Shown: positions 43,826 through 53,829 of the stretch, piece by piece | Numbering within the stretch: position 1 is the first letter of the stretch | Layout of the letters: each line of letters opens with the position of its first letter | From: an uncultured Helicobacter sp. | Lineage (GTDB): Bacteria; Campylobacterota; Campylobacteria; Campylobacterales; Helicobacteraceae | Length of the DNA stretch: 64,000 bases | Direction of reading: 5' to 3' | Assembly (NCBI RefSeq): GCF_937906905.1 | Contig: NZ_CALERY010000002.1 | Span: forward strand, 186,001-250,000 | Program-made: the position numbers and the translations under genes | Notes under the pieces: model-generated | Told to the model about the DNA's origin: nothing | What the model saw: the letters and a program-made list of their open reading frames with translations, nothing else | Database searches by the model: none

Positions 43826-45262
43826 ATGGCAGTAGCAAACATTGATAAAGTGGCGGTGGCGGAGTTTTTTAGATTCTGCGATGACAATGAAGTGGAGTTT
43901 ATCGACTTCCGCTTCACAGATATTAAGGGTGTGTGGCATCACATGAGTTTCTCACGCTCTGCAATTGATGAAGAAAGCTTCCAAGGGCTACCCTTTGACG
44001 CAAGCTCTATCCCTGCATGGCAGCCAGTGAATAAATCGGATATGATGATTATCCCTGATCCTGTGCGCTACTTCATCGATCCTTTTACTGCGGATACCAC
44101 GGCGGTGGTGTTCTGCGATGTGTGGGATATTTACAAAAACGAGCCCTATGAAAAATGCCCGCGCTCTATCGTAAAACGCGCGATGAAATTTTTACGCGAG
44201 AGCGGTATTGGCGATGTGGCGTATTATGGACCAGAGAATGAGTTTTTCGTCTTTGATTCTATAAAGATAAAGGACGCGGTAAATTGCCAATACTACGAGC
44301 TGGATTCCGAAGAGGGCGAGTGGAATCGCGCTAAAGAGTTTGAAGGTGTCAATATCGGGCATCGCCCCGGGACTAAGGGCGGATACTTCCCTGTGGCTCC
44401 GGTGGATTCTATGGTGGATTTGCGTGCGGAGATGGTAAAGGTGCTCAACCAAGTGGGGCTAGAGACCTTTGTGGTGCATCACGAAGCCGCACAAGCACAA
44501 GGCGAAATAGGCGTGAAATTTGGCGATATGCTAGAAGCAGCAGATAATGTCCAAAAGCTCAAATATGTCGTCAAAATGGTCGCTCATCTCAATGGCAAAA
44601 CTGCGACCTTTATGCCAAAGCCCTTGTATGGCGATAACGGCAGTGGCATGCATGTGCATATTAGCATTTGGAAAAATGGTGAGAATCTCTTCTGCGGAGA
44701 TAAATATCAAGGACTAAGCGATACAGCACTCCACTTCCTTGGCGGAGTGCTGAAGCACGCAAGGGCATTAGCCGCTTTCACAAACCCTAGCACAAACTCC
44801 TATAAACGCTTAATCCCGGGCTTTGAAGCGCCAAGCATTCTTAGCTACTCCGCGCAAAATCGAAGTGCTAGCATTAGAATCCCGCACAACAGCGGAGGCA
44901 AAGCAAAACGAATGGAGTTTCGATTCCCTGATAGCTCGGCAAATCCTTACCTCGCCTTTGCAAGTCTTTTGTGCGCGGGGCTTGATGGGATTAGGAACAA
45001 AATCGATCCGGGCAAGCCTATGGAGATCAATCTCTTTGAGCTAACATTAGATGAAATTAGAGAAAAGGGCATTAAGCAGCTGCCCCACACGCTACGCCAC
45101 GCTATTGAAGAAATGCTCGTAGATAAGGCGTATTTGAAAGAGGGTGGGGTGTTTAGCGAAGAGTTTATCCAAACTTATAAAGCCTATAAGTTTGAGACAG
45201 AAATCTGGCCCTGGGAAGCCCGCCCGCATCCATTTGAGTTTTTGACGACTTATAGCTGCTAG
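43826..45262 (+). CDS. glnA: glutamine synthetase, type I
   Basis: A 478-residue GSI. It has metal and substrate motifs [39 protein letters not shown] and the ammonia/ATP-site NRSASIRIP. It makes glutamine from glutamate, ammonia and ATP. The adenylylation loop reads NLFELTLDE, with Phe in place of the tyrosine modified in enteric bacteria (NLYDLPPEE), so adenylylation control should be absent; this is reported for H. pylori too. ATG 43826 has AAGGAG five bases upstream; the frame extends to 43760 without one. Confidence 0.96.
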   Translation: MAVANIDKVAVAEFFRFCDDNEVEFIDFRFTDIKGVWHHMSFSRSAIDEESFQGLPFDASSIPAWQPVNKSDMMIIPDPVRYFIDPFTADTTAVVFCDVWDIYKNEPYEKCPRSIVKRAMKFLRESGIGDVAYYGPENEFFVFDSIKIKDAVNCQYYELDSEEGEWNRAKEFEGVNIGHRPGTKGGYFPVAPVDSMVDLRAEMVKVLNQVGLETFVVHHEAAQAQGEIGVKFGDMLEAADNVQKLKYVVKMVAHLNGKTATFMPKPLYGDNGSGMHVHISIWKNGENLFCGDKYQGLSDTALHFLGGVLKHARALAAFTNPSTNSYKRLIPGFEAPSILSYSAQNRSASIRIPHNSGGKAKRMEFRFPDSSANPYLAFASLLCAGLDGIRNKIDPGKPMEINLFELTLDEIREKGIKQLPHTLRHAIEEMLVDKAYLKEGGVFSEEFIQTYKAYKFETEIWPWEARPHPFEFLTTYSC

Positions 45263-45322
45263 ATTCTAGCGGCTATAAGTTGCGCAGTGCAAGTCTTATA
45301 TACATATCCCAAAGGAGTAGCG

Positions 45323-45646
45323 ATGACAATCTTTAGCAAAATTGTGCGAGGCGAGCTTCCTTGCAAAAAAGTCTATGAGAGTGATGAGTTTTTGGCATTT
45401 TATGACATCGCCCCAAAGGCAAAGGTGCATATCCTAGCGATCCCAAAGCGCGAGCTAAAAGACTTCAACGACATCACCCCAGAGCTTATGGGGCGATTTA
45501 GCGCGTTTATCTTAGAGGTTGTAGAAGTTGCAGGGATTAAGCAGAGCGGCTATCGGCTTATCACCAATACAGGCACAGATAGTGGGCAGGAAGTGCCGCA
45601 TTTGCATTTTCATATACTAGGCGGAGAGCGGCTAGGGGGGATATGA
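45323..45646 (+). CDS. HIT-family nucleotide hydrolase
   Basis: A 107-residue histidine-triad protein of typical length. It starts MTIFSKIVRGELPCKKVYES and ends with the active triad HLHFHILGGERLGG. Members hydrolyse nucleoside phosphoramidates such as AMP-lysine. ATG 45323 is chosen for AAAGGAG upstream. It lies 60 bases after glnA. Confidence 0.93.
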   Translation: MTIFSKIVRGELPCKKVYESDEFLAFYDIAPKAKVHILAIPKRELKDFNDITPELMGRFSAFILEVVEVAGIKQSGYRLITNTGTDSGQEVPHLHFHILGGERLGGI

Positions 45647-45670
45647 TGGATTTGGCTTTTGCTAGTAGGG

Positions 45671-45795
45671 ATTCAGCTTTGGGTGAGCAATGCGGTTGAT
45701 TGCGCTATTTTTGGGGCAGTCATTACCGCTCTAGGTAACTCCTACCTCAAAAATAGCGCAAAGCAGCCACAGCCCCACCGCAATTCCTAGAATCC
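45671..45795. repeat. repeat family A, copy 2
   Basis: ATTCAGCTTTGGGTGAGCAA, then a 17-bp stem TTGCGCTATTTTTGGGG (45700-45716) with CCTCAAAAATAGCGCAA (45745-45761, one G-T pair) around CAGTCATTACCGCTCTAGGT. It ends CACAGCCCCACCGCAATTCC. The stem differs from copy 1 in two adjacent pairs on both sides. It starts 24 bases after the HIT gene. Confidence 0.87.
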
Positions 45796-45855
45796 TTTGA
45801 AGAAGAACAAGGGGCTGAGTGTGAAAAGTGGATTCTAGGGAAACGCCTATTTTCT

Positions 45856-45889
45856 GTCATCGCGAGGCTTGAAAAGTGGCGTGGCAATC
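45856..45889. repeat. family C palindrome, degenerate
   Basis: GTCATCGCGAGGCTT...GTGGCGTGGCAATCA keeps the family ends with a shorter, imperfect centre. Confidence 0.55.
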
Positions 45890-45917
45890 ATAAGTAACAA
45901 ACACAAAAGGAGCAAAA

Positions 45918-46967
45918 GTGGATTCTAACCCACAATCGCAGCAAAAAAAGATATTTTTCGCCTGTGCGTTTGCACTATCTCTTGGGCTAATTATATGGCT
46001 TTACTACGCCTTTTTATACACGATAATTATCGCGGCACTGCTTTGTATCGCGACTTATTGGATCAAGGAGTTTTGCTACCACAAGACTAGGAGCAATCTG
46101 CTTGCCTCTGCCCTTAGCGTGCTTATCTTGCTGGCATTATTTATTATCCCGCTGTATTTTGTGATCCATCGTGGGGCAGTGGGGATTCTAGGGGTGGATT
46201 GGAAGCAAGCAGAAGTGTGGTTTCTCCAAATCAAAGAGCTTATCCGCAGTGCGCTGCATTATCTGCCCTTTATCCAAGCCCAAGATGTGCTAGCAAACTT
46301 TTCTTTCTCATCAATCGCTGGCTTTGTGAGTCGCCTTAGCACCATAGTGGGCAAAAGTAGCGTGGGCTTTGTGGTTGATGCGTGCTTCATCGTGCTGTTT
46401 TTATCGGTGTTTTTCTACTATGGTGGGGCGTGGTATGGGTATGTGCGTAAGCTCCTGCCCGTGCGCGATGAGCAAATCGACCTTATAGCCGCAGATGTAA
46501 GTGGCGTGCTACGCGTGGTGTTTTTCTCTACAATCTTAAATGTCTGTTTGCAGGGCTTTACCTTTGGGGTGCTAGCAAGTGCCTTTGGGCTAGATGGTGT
46601 GCTGCTTGGCGTGCTATATGGGCTTTGCTCACTTATCCCAATCGTGGGCGGTGCGCTTGTGTGGCTGCCTGTGGGGCTTGTTTTGTATGCGCAAGGCGAA
46701 GTGGTGCAAGCGGTGGTTTTGGTGATATATAGCGTTATTTTTATCGGCTTTGTTATCGATAATATTATCAAGCCCTTTCTTATCCGCATAGTCAATCGCA
46801 AGCTCTTAGATAAGCCGCTCAATATCAATGAATTTGTGATATTTTTTGCCATTTTTGCAGGACTCTCTGCGTGTGGATTCTGGGGCATTATCATAGGACC
46901 TGCGATCACGGCGTTTTTCATCGTTATGGTTAGAATCTATGAGCGCGACTTCGCACAGGGCAAATGA
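45918..46967 (+). CDS. AI-2E family transporter
   Basis: A 349-residue membrane protein of the PerM/AI-2E exporter family with about eight helices: paired N-terminal spans, a hydrophilic loop at residues 90-130, and the conserved C-terminal block (LCSLIPIVGGALVWLPVG, DNIIKPFLI, GFWGIIIGPAITAF). Members export diverse small molecules; AI-2 or sodium-proton roles are known for some, and none can be assigned here. GTG 45918 follows AAAAGGAG. The start codon itself lies within a GTGGATTCTA motif. Confidence 0.85.
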   Translation: MDSNPQSQQKKIFFACAFALSLGLIIWLYYAFLYTIIIAALLCIATYWIKEFCYHKTRSNLLASALSVLILLALFIIPLYFVIHRGAVGILGVDWKQAEVWFLQIKELIRSALHYLPFIQAQDVLANFSFSSIAGFVSRLSTIVGKSSVGFVVDACFIVLFLSVFFYYGGAWYGYVRKLLPVRDEQIDLIAADVSGVLRVVFFSTILNVCLQGFTFGVLASAFGLDGVLLGVLYGLCSLIPIVGGALVWLPVGLVLYAQGEVVQAVVLVIYSVIFIGFVIDNIIKPFLIRIVNRKLLDKPLNINEFVIFFAIFAGLSACGFWGIIIGPAITAFFIVMVRIYERDFAQGK

Positions 46968-47017
46968 CAGAGCAGCGCAAGCAAATTGCCCAAAATACAG
47001 ATCACAAGGAATAGAGT

Positions 47018-48066
47018 ATGATGAAAGTTTTACTTCAAGGTGGGCTTGGAAACCAAATGTTCCAATATGCTTTCGCGCGTGCTCTTGCGCATCGTGGGTT
47101 TGACATCGCGCTCGATGCGAGCTGGGGTTATACCAAACGCCCCAATATACGCGCCATCACAAAGAATGCAAAACTCATAGCCCCAGCCACTGCCCATGAG
47201 CAGATAGGGGGGGGGACTCTAAATATTCTTTAGATTCCAGCACACTAAACTCCAACCCCCACACTCGCAATCTCGAGCTTACTAGATTTCAAATTAGCCT
47301 GCCGATCTTGCACCATGAGTGCAACTCCTGGCTTGATTACTATAGCTGCATATATCATAAGGCATGGCAAAGACTTCTCCATAGAAACAAGCCCTATGCT
47401 AGAGCCATCTACGCCCTCATACATACTCGAGATTCTGCCAAGCTCGAGCAAGATTTTCATGCACATCGCCGATTCCATCAGTATAAATATTTTGAAGGAG
47501 ATTTTACAAATCTTTGCTATTTCGCCCAGATAGATTCTATCCTACGCAAGGAATTTACCCCATGCCATATGAGAGAATCCACAAAAACCCTCCAAACCCA
47601 AATAAAACGCACAAGCAATTCTGTCTTCCTCCATATCCGCCGAGGAGACTATCTGCGGGCAGAAAACTGGGAGTATGTCAAGGCTGGAAGTGCTTACTAC
47701 AACGGCGCGCTTAGGCTTATCACTTCATATTTGCATCGCCCGGTGGTGTTTGTGTTTAGTGATGATCTGGCATGGTGCAGAGAAAATCTCCTCTCCCTCC
47801 TAGATTCTAGGCTATGCGAGAAAGCCGAATTTGTCTTCATGGGCAATGATGATGAAAGCAACGCCACAGATGATCTGGCTCTCATGGCAAGCTGTGAGCA
47901 CGCTATAATCGCAAACTCGACTTTCAGCTTCTGGGCTGCGTATCTCATCGCAAACCCAGATAAAATCGTTTGCGTCCCTAGCGTATACCTCTGGAATGGC
48001 GCTATGCCTAAATGCTATCCACAATCTTGGCATAAACTTGATGTGCATTGGGGACAAAAAGCTTGA
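47018..48066 (+). pseudogene. futC: alpha-1,2-fucosyltransferase (GT11), phase-OFF
   Basis: The N-terminus is the GT11 signature (LLQGGLGNQMFQYAFARAL) from ATG 47018, with AAGGA upstream. In frame, translation ends at 47233, just after nine consecutive G (47207-47215). With ten G (or seven) the frame would continue through DSKYSLDSS and HHECNSWLDYY to the second open segment, which has the donor-binding HIRRGDYL and ends at 48066: about 349 residues in all. GDP-fucose transfer to galactose makes Lewis-type or H-type surface antigens in H. pylori, where futC switches by similar tracts. Present state: OFF. Confidence 0.88.
47207..47215 (+). repeat. G9 tract in fucosyltransferase gene
   Basis: Nine consecutive G. 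One more G restores an open frame of about 349 codons; the present length gives a 71-residue product. Confidence 0.95.
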
Positions 48067-48148
48067 AAAGAGCTTAAAAATCACTGCCAAGCACGCTGCT
48101 AGATCTAGCCATATAATCCAGACCCTCACCTAGCTCCACTTGACTAAA

Positions 48149-48180
48149 TATTACATAAATAAAAATTTTAATAATATAAT
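48149..48180 (+). promoter_or_regulatory. nikA promoter and NikR-like site
   Basis: TATAAT at 48175-48180 lies 50 bases before the nikA ATG. Overlapping it is TATTACA-N14-AATAATA (48149-48176), similar to the NikR half-sites I recall from H. pylori (for example TATAACA-N13-AATAATA at ureA) but one base longer. Binding would cover the -10 box, consistent with nickel-dependent repression of uptake. This is inference from memory of the consensus. Confidence 0.4.
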
Positions 48181-48229
48181 TGCGTCTCATGTATCCTAAG
48201 TGGATATTCCAATAAACTAGGGGACGATA

Positions 48230-49876
48230 ATGAGACTTTCAATATTTCGCAGATTTTATGGGCAATTGGGGAAGATTCTCCATGCGGCGCTTCCAATACC
48301 CCTTGCCATAGCAATCTATCTGCCAGCAAGCCTAAGCGCCCAATCTACCAAAACACTCACTATCGCCATATCCTCCCCTGTGGGCGCGATAAATCCCCAA
48401 GGCTATGGGAGTAATGCAATGTTTGCCCAAGACCTTGTCTATGAGGGGCTAACCAAGCTTGATACCAAGGGTGATATTATCCCAAGTCTCGCCATCTCAT
48501 GGAAGATAAGCCCTGATGGCAAACGCTATACATTTCGCCTGCGAGAGGGTGTTAGATTCTCTAACGGCGAGGTGTTTGACGCTGATGCTGTGATTCTCAA
48601 CTTCCAATCAATCCTGCGTCATAGAGAGGCGCACAGCTGGGCAGGGCTCACGCGCGCACTGGAATCTGTCCAGAAGCAAGATAGCCACACAATCACGCTC
48701 ATACTCAAATACCCCTACACTCCCACGCTAAATGAGCTTTCTTTCGTGCGACCATTTCGCTTTCTCGCTCCTAGCGCATTCCCAAGCGATCTTGACTTAA
48801 GCAAACACGACCCTACCCCCATAGGCACAGGCGCTTATACCCTAGCTAGCCATGAGAAATCTCAAGAAATATTCACAATAAATCCCTACTATACGGATAG
48901 AGAGAGTGGAAAAGTGCCATATTTTGACACGATCATCGCACGCATAATCTTTGACCCAAACTCCAAGCTCGCCGCGCTTAAGACCGGGCAAGTCGATGTC
49001 ATCTATGGACAGGATTCTATCTCGCTTGATAGTTTTAGCCAGATTGTCCGCGCACAAAGCGCGCAGCCCAAGAATCCAAGCAACTCCACAAGCCGCGATT
49101 CAGTCTTGCGCGCATATACAAGCCCGAGTGCCTTTACAATCTCGCTTGTGCTAAACCCAAACTCCCCCGCTCTCGCCACACAATCCACCCGCGAAGCACT
49201 CATCAGCTTGATTGATGTCGATACGCTTATCCACTATGTCTATGGAAATCTCGCTACCAAAGCGCATTCTCTCTATGCGCCAAACTCAACCTTGCTTGCC
49301 AGCCTAGATACCAAAACCCCAGAATCTAAATCACCCAGTGCGACTAACCATACCCACGCTCGCACACTTTCTGCGCTTATAAACCCAGCTAAACCACTAG
49401 AGCTAATATTTATCAGCAATAACCCAGCCCAAAAAATGCTCGCAGAGATTATCCAAGCCCAAGCCAAATCCTACCATATCCCCATAGCACTCAAAGGCAT
49501 AGAGCCTAGTGCTTACACGCGTAGTGTCGTTTCTGGGCACTTTGATCTGGCGTTTGCGCAGACTTGGGGCGCACCCTATGAGCCATTAAGCCATCTCTAC
49601 TCCATGCAGGCACAAGGACATATAGAATACACGCTATTTGCCAATCTCCCACAAAAAACCCAAATCTATGAGCAAATCAATCGCGCGGTATTTGCCACAA
49701 ACACTACAATAATGGAAAAGCATTTACGCCAAGCACTAGCACTTATCACAGAAAGCGCTACCATTCTCCCGCTCGCCCATGAGCGCAATCTCGCCCTCAC
49801 CCGAAGCGACATAGAGGGCATAGATATGGGCGTAAATATCATGGATCTCCCCGTAGCCAAGTGGTATCGCAAATGA
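48230..49876 (+). CDS. nikA: nickel ABC transporter substrate-binding protein
   Basis: A 548-residue family 5 binding protein with a signal peptide (about residues 1-37, ending SLSA). It follows E. coli NikA at MFAQDLVYEGL, VRFSNGEVFDAD, the VRPFRFLAPS segment, and QTWGAPYEPLSHLYSM near the ligand region. It should bind nickel, probably with a small-molecule chelator, in the periplasm. Nickel supply matters for urease and hydrogenase in Helicobacter. It heads a four-gene operon with tight overlaps. A longer, Ser/Thr-rich centre contains several LES/ES-type insertions. Confidence 0.87.
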   Translation: MRLSIFRRFYGQLGKILHAALPIPLAIAIYLPASLSAQSTKTLTIAISSPVGAINPQGYGSNAMFAQDLVYEGLTKLDTKGDIIPSLAISWKISPDGKRYTFRLREGVRFSNGEVFDADAVILNFQSILRHREAHSWAGLTRALESVQKQDSHTITLILKYPYTPTLNELSFVRPFRFLAPSAFPSDLDLSKHDPTPIGTGAYTLASHEKSQEIFTINPYYTDRESGKVPYFDTIIARIIFDPNSKLAALKTGQVDVIYGQDSISLDSFSQIVRAQSAQPKNPSNSTSRDSVLRAYTSPSAFTISLVLNPNSPALATQSTREALISLIDVDTLIHYVYGNLATKAHSLYAPNSTLLASLDTKTPESKSPSATNHTHARTLSALINPAKPLELIFISNNPAQKMLAEIIQAQAKSYHIPIALKGIEPSAYTRSVVSGHFDLAFAQTWGAPYEPLSHLYSMQAQGHIEYTLFANLPQKTQIYEQINRAVFATNTTIMEKHLRQALALITESATILPLAHERNLALTRSDIEGIDMGVNIMDLPVAKWYRK

Positions 49877-50979
49877 CCCCAAAGGATCGACAATCCCCCA
49901 TGAGCCTCCAAAATCCAGCAAACCAAGATTCCACAGCCACCACACCGCCCACACCTAGCATGCTAGATTCTAGTGGCATGATAACCACTCAAGCAAGCTT
50001 TGGGAAAAACTCTTGCCCCAGATTCTGGCACGCTGGATTTTGGCATAGTAGATTCTGGCGATACACATTTATTCGCTTGCTCTATTTGCTGCCTGTGTTG
50101 CTGGTGGCATCGTTTGGAGTTTTCATGCTGCTGCGACTTGGCGGAGGAGACCCTGTGGCGCAGTATCTCTCCCTCTCTAATCTCCCAAGCACACCCGAGA
50201 ATCTAGCGCTTACTCGCGCGAAATTTGGACTTGATGAGCCACTGCTACTGCAATATATCTCGTGGCTTGGCAGGGCTATTTGGCTAGATTTTGGTAGCTC
50301 ATTTATGAGCGGGAAGGAAGTGGCGAGCGAGTTTTTCTCGCTGCTGCCTACGACACTAGCGCTGGTAGGAGCTGGGCTTGTGCTTGTCATCATCTGCTCG
50401 GTAATCCTAGGCACGCTTGGCGCACTCTATCAGGGCAGAATCCCAGATATGCTTATAAGTCTTTTTTGCTTCATTGGTGTGTGTATGCCAAGCTTTTGGC
50501 TGGCATTTTTGCTGGTATGGGGGTTTAGTATCACGCTAGGGTGGCTGCCTGCGGTATGGAATGGCTCACCAGCAAGCTTTATCCTCCCAAGCATTGCCAT
50601 CGCACTTATGTCTGCTTGCGTGAGCGCTCGTGTGCTACGCGCGAACATGATTGAAGCCTCTAGTGCGCGCCATGTCATCTATGCCAAAGCACGCCTGCTT
50701 CCCAGAAGCCTTATCACCTTTCGCCATATATTTACCAATGCCCTCCTCCCGCTGCTAGCGATGATTGGCATGCATGTGGGGGAACTGCTTGGTGGTGCGC
50801 TGGTGGTGGAGAGTATTTTTGCTATTCCAGGGATTGGGCTGTATTGTATCCAAGCAATCAACAACCACGACTATCCTGTTATCCAGTGCTTTATCCTAGT
50901 GCTGTGCGTAGTTTTCACGCTATCAAATCTGCTTGTCGACCTCATCTGCGCCTATCTCGACCCTAGAATCCAGCCATAA
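49873..50979 (+). CDS. nikB: nickel/peptide ABC permease NikB
   Basis: A 368-residue permease. The ATG at 49873 overlaps the nikA stop (ATGA), preferred over GTG 49861. The first 55 residues are an extra Ser/Thr/Pro and Trp-rich leader, with FWHAGFWHSRFWRY resembling tandem copies of a short unit; the family sequence starts at FIRLLYLLPVLL. Six membrane helices and the binding-protein-dependent permease signature (EASSARHVIYAKARLLP) follow. Confidence 0.88.
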   Translation: MTPKDRQSPMSLQNPANQDSTATTPPTPSMLDSSGMITTQASFGKNSCPRFWHAGFWHSRFWRYTFIRLLYLLPVLLVASFGVFMLLRLGGGDPVAQYLSLSNLPSTPENLALTRAKFGLDEPLLLQYISWLGRAIWLDFGSSFMSGKEVASEFFSLLPTTLALVGAGLVLVIICSVILGTLGALYQGRIPDMLISLFCFIGVCMPSFWLAFLLVWGFSITLGWLPAVWNGSPASFILPSIAIALMSACVSARVLRANMIEASSARHVIYAKARLLPRSLITFRHIFTNALLPLLAMIGMHVGELLGGALVVESIFAIPGIGLYCIQAINNHDYPVIQCFILVLCVVFTLSNLLVDLICAYLDPRIQP

Positions 50980-50988
50980 ACAAAACCC

Positions 50989-51900
50989 ATGAAAACAAAA
51001 TCTACACAAGCACAATCCCCCACGCTAGAATCACGATTCTCCTCTCTGCGCAAACACCAGCATTCACACCTACACAAACGCTTCTCCCTGCAAGGCAAAC
51101 TCGCCATCACAGGGCTTGCGCTCCTAGCTCTCCTACTGCTCCTTACTCCCATTTTCAGCCCCTATGCGCCAGATTCTATGGATCTTTCCCAGCGATTCGC
51201 CCCACCTAGTAGCACACACTGGCTGGGCTGCGATCATCTAGGGCGAGACATGCTTACGCGGCTTGTCTATGGCGCCTATATCTCACTAGAAGCGAGCGCG
51301 TGTATCATCATACTTGCTATGGCTGCTGGGATTAGCATAGGCTGGGCTTCTAGTATGCTAGGGGGTGTGTGGGATAGGCTCATTATGCGTGTGTGCGATG
51401 TTTTCTTAAGTCTGCCTACACTGGTGCTAGCGCTGTTTTTCATCAGTGTGCTAGGCAGTGGGCTGGCAAATGTCATCATCGCAATCGCGCTCACACACTG
51501 GGCATTCTACGCGCGTATCGCACGATCACTCACCCAATCTTTGCGCGCACAAGAGTATATCGCCGCTAGCTACATGCAAGGCGTAAGCTTCTGGGGAAAC
51601 TTCTGGAGCAATTTTGCCCCCACAATCACCCTGCATATCCTCGTGCTCGCTACCATGGATATTGGGCATATCATGCTACATATCGCAGGGCTATCATTTA
51701 TCGGGCTTGGCGTGCAGCCTCCGCTAGCGGAGTGGGGAGTCATGCTTGGCGATATGCGCGAGTATCTTTACAGCGCGCCAGAGCTGCTACTCTACCCTGG
51801 GGTCGCGCTCTTTGTATGCGTGGCGCTTTTCTCACTGCTGGGCGATAGTTTGCAGCGGTATTTTTCGCTGCATTTGGAGGATATGTATCATGGCGCATAA
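50989..51900 (+). CDS. nikC: nickel/peptide ABC permease NikC
   Basis: A 303-residue permease: a 30-residue polar leader, a membrane span, then the DppC/NikC-type THWLGCDHLGRDMLTRL segment and the signature AQEYIAASYMQG with the EAA-loop glycine. It pairs with NikB in the inner membrane. It is nine bases downstream of nikB, and its end overlaps the ATPase start. Confidence 0.9.
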   Translation: MKTKSTQAQSPTLESRFSSLRKHQHSHLHKRFSLQGKLAITGLALLALLLLLTPIFSPYAPDSMDLSQRFAPPSSTHWLGCDHLGRDMLTRLVYGAYISLEASACIIILAMAAGISIGWASSMLGGVWDRLIMRVCDVFLSLPTLVLALFFISVLGSGLANVIIAIALTHWAFYARIARSLTQSLRAQEYIAASYMQGVSFWGNFWSNFAPTITLHILVLATMDIGHIMLHIAGLSFIGLGVQPPLAEWGVMLGDMREYLYSAPELLLYPGVALFVCVALFSLLGDSLQRYFSLHLEDMYHGA

Positions 51901-53707
51901 GCTAAGACTTGATCGTGTAAGCGTAAGATTTGGGGAGAAACAGCTGCTAAAAGAAGTTTCTCTCGCAATCACACGCGGGCAAATCACTGCACTTGCTGGG
52001 CAAAGTGGTAGCGGGAAAAGTCTCTGCGCACTCACATTGCAAGGACTGCTCCCACCAAATCTCACACTAGATTCTGGGCAGATTTTGCTAGATGATATCC
52101 CTATATCTGGGAAAGAAGTAAGAAAAAGCTGCGCTATAATCATGCAAGCCCCCCGCACCTGCTTCAACCCTATCTATACGATGAAAACCCATATCCTAGA
52201 AACTTTACGCTCGCATGCGTGTGGTGCTCGTGATGGGGCAATATATAAACACGATGAGGCACTCTCTGGTGTGCTTGCGCTATTTCAGCGGCTAGGGCTG
52301 GAGGAGCGCGTGCTTGCATGCTATGCTCATGAGCTAAGTGGTGGCATGCTCCAGCGCGTTATGATTGCTATCGCGCTGCTTAGCGGGGCGGAATTTCTTA
52401 TCTGTGATGAGGGGACAAGCGATTTGGATAGTATCTGCACGCGTGAGATTCTACATCTCCTGCGTGAGCTATGCGAGAACCCTACCCTGCACACCACCAG
52501 CCCAAACACCGATGAAGCCACAAAAGCAAAGGGGCTTGGCGTGCTACTTATCACGCATGATCACACACTTATGCGCAAAAGCGATGTGTGCTATATGCTG
52601 GATTCTGGGAAAATTTCCGCACCCATACAGAGCGCTTCACTAGCAAGCCTAGATTCTCACCCACCCATTACAAGATCTACTAGATCTCAAGCACCGACAT
52701 TATCCACAAGCCAGCCAATAGCGCAAACCAAACCTCTCCCTAGAATCCAAACCACCCCTATCATCTCTCTCCATGCGCTCTGCAAATCTTATACACCCAG
52801 ATCCCCAAGCCCGCTTGATAGACAAATCGCTGCCACAAATGTGCTTGATTCTATCTCGCTACAAATTATGCAAGGAGAAAAAGTCGCAATCATAGGTCGC
52901 AGTGGCAGTGGGAAAAGCACGCTGGCTAGGATTATCGCGCGGCTAGAGCCCTACGACTTTGGCAAGCTCATCTACACTCCACCAAACGCACAAGAATCTA
53001 GCCAGAATCCACCGCACCCCACGCTACATAGGAGCGCTAAAGCGAGTGCAGGACACAGAGAAACAAGCGTGAGCCAATCTCGCATGGATATAAAAGCACG
53101 CAGGGGATTCTACCGCGAGGTGCAGCTGCTCTTCCAAGATCCGCTAAGCGCCTTTAATCCACGCAAACCTATCTGGGAAAGTCTCACACAAGGGCTACGC
53201 GCACTACTTGACATACATGATACAAGCACACAAGAGCAGATTCTCTTCCCACTATGCTCGCAGTTGGAGCTCGATAGGGAGCTGCTTTTTGCCTATCCTA
53301 GCATGCTCTCTGGCGGACAAGCTGCACGCATGAACCTTATCCGCGCGCTTTGCATAGATCCGGCACTGCTTATTCTTGATGAAGCGACTTCTGCGCTGGA
53401 TTTCGCGCTGGAGGAGCGCGTGTGGAGCTATCTTGATCGCGGGGTAGATTCTGGGAGTTTTTTACATCAAGAATCCTATATACCCAAAAAATCAAGTAAA
53501 AACCCAATATATCTAGAATCCATACCCCCCAAACTATCACCAATCTCATACAAAAAGCATAAGTCCTTGCTTTTTATCACACACGACATCGCGCTCGCGC
53601 GACGCCACTGCGATCGGCTCATGCTGCTAGATTCTGGGCGGATTATTGAGAGTGTGAGTAAGGAAGAGCGTTTTTCTAGCGCACTTGGCAGAGCGCTAGA
53701 GCCCTAG
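51890..53707 (+). CDS. fused ABC ATPase NikDE
   Basis: A 605-residue protein with two complete ATPase units. Unit 1 (NikD-like) has GQSGSGKS and signature LSGGMLQR. Unit 2 (NikE-like), from about residue 290, has GRSGSGKST, signature LSGGQAARM and Walker B LLILDEATSALD. E. coli uses two separate proteins. In unit 1 Walker B reads FLICDEGTSDLD. The join and a 45-residue insert in unit 2 (around residue 365-410) are rich in Ser, Pro and Gln. ATG 51890 is chosen for GGAGG upstream and the overlap with the nikC stop. Confidence 0.88.
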   Translation: MAHKLRLDRVSVRFGEKQLLKEVSLAITRGQITALAGQSGSGKSLCALTLQGLLPPNLTLDSGQILLDDIPISGKEVRKSCAIIMQAPRTCFNPIYTMKTHILETLRSHACGARDGAIYKHDEALSGVLALFQRLGLEERVLACYAHELSGGMLQRVMIAIALLSGAEFLICDEGTSDLDSICTREILHLLRELCENPTLHTTSPNTDEATKAKGLGVLLITHDHTLMRKSDVCYMLDSGKISAPIQSASLASLDSHPPITRSTRSQAPTLSTSQPIAQTKPLPRIQTTPIISLHALCKSYTPRSPSPLDRQIAATNVLDSISLQIMQGEKVAIIGRSGSGKSTLARIIARLEPYDFGKLIYTPPNAQESSQNPPHPTLHRSAKASAGHRETSVSQSRMDIKARRGFYREVQLLFQDPLSAFNPRKPIWESLTQGLRALLDIHDTSTQEQILFPLCSQLELDRELLFAYPSMLSGGQAARMNLIRALCIDPALLILDEATSALDFALEERVWSYLDRGVDSGSFLHQESYIPKKSSKNPIYLESIPPKLSPISYKKHKSLLFITHDIALARRHCDRLMLLDSGRIIESVSKEERFSSALGRALEP

Positions 53708-53829
53708 TAAAATCCAACCAAAATCCACTCAAAACACAAAGAGGCGTGATTATGCTACACTTGCACCCTTGATTAGCCAGGAGAACACAAACACACTCAT
53801 TTCTAAATCCCATACACCTAAGGAGACTC

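Noticed and set aside
46418..46921. 167-codon open frame opposite the AI-2E family gene
   Set aside because: Composition is the mirror of membrane helices (Pro/Ser/Thr/Ile-rich) and the sense gene is well supported.
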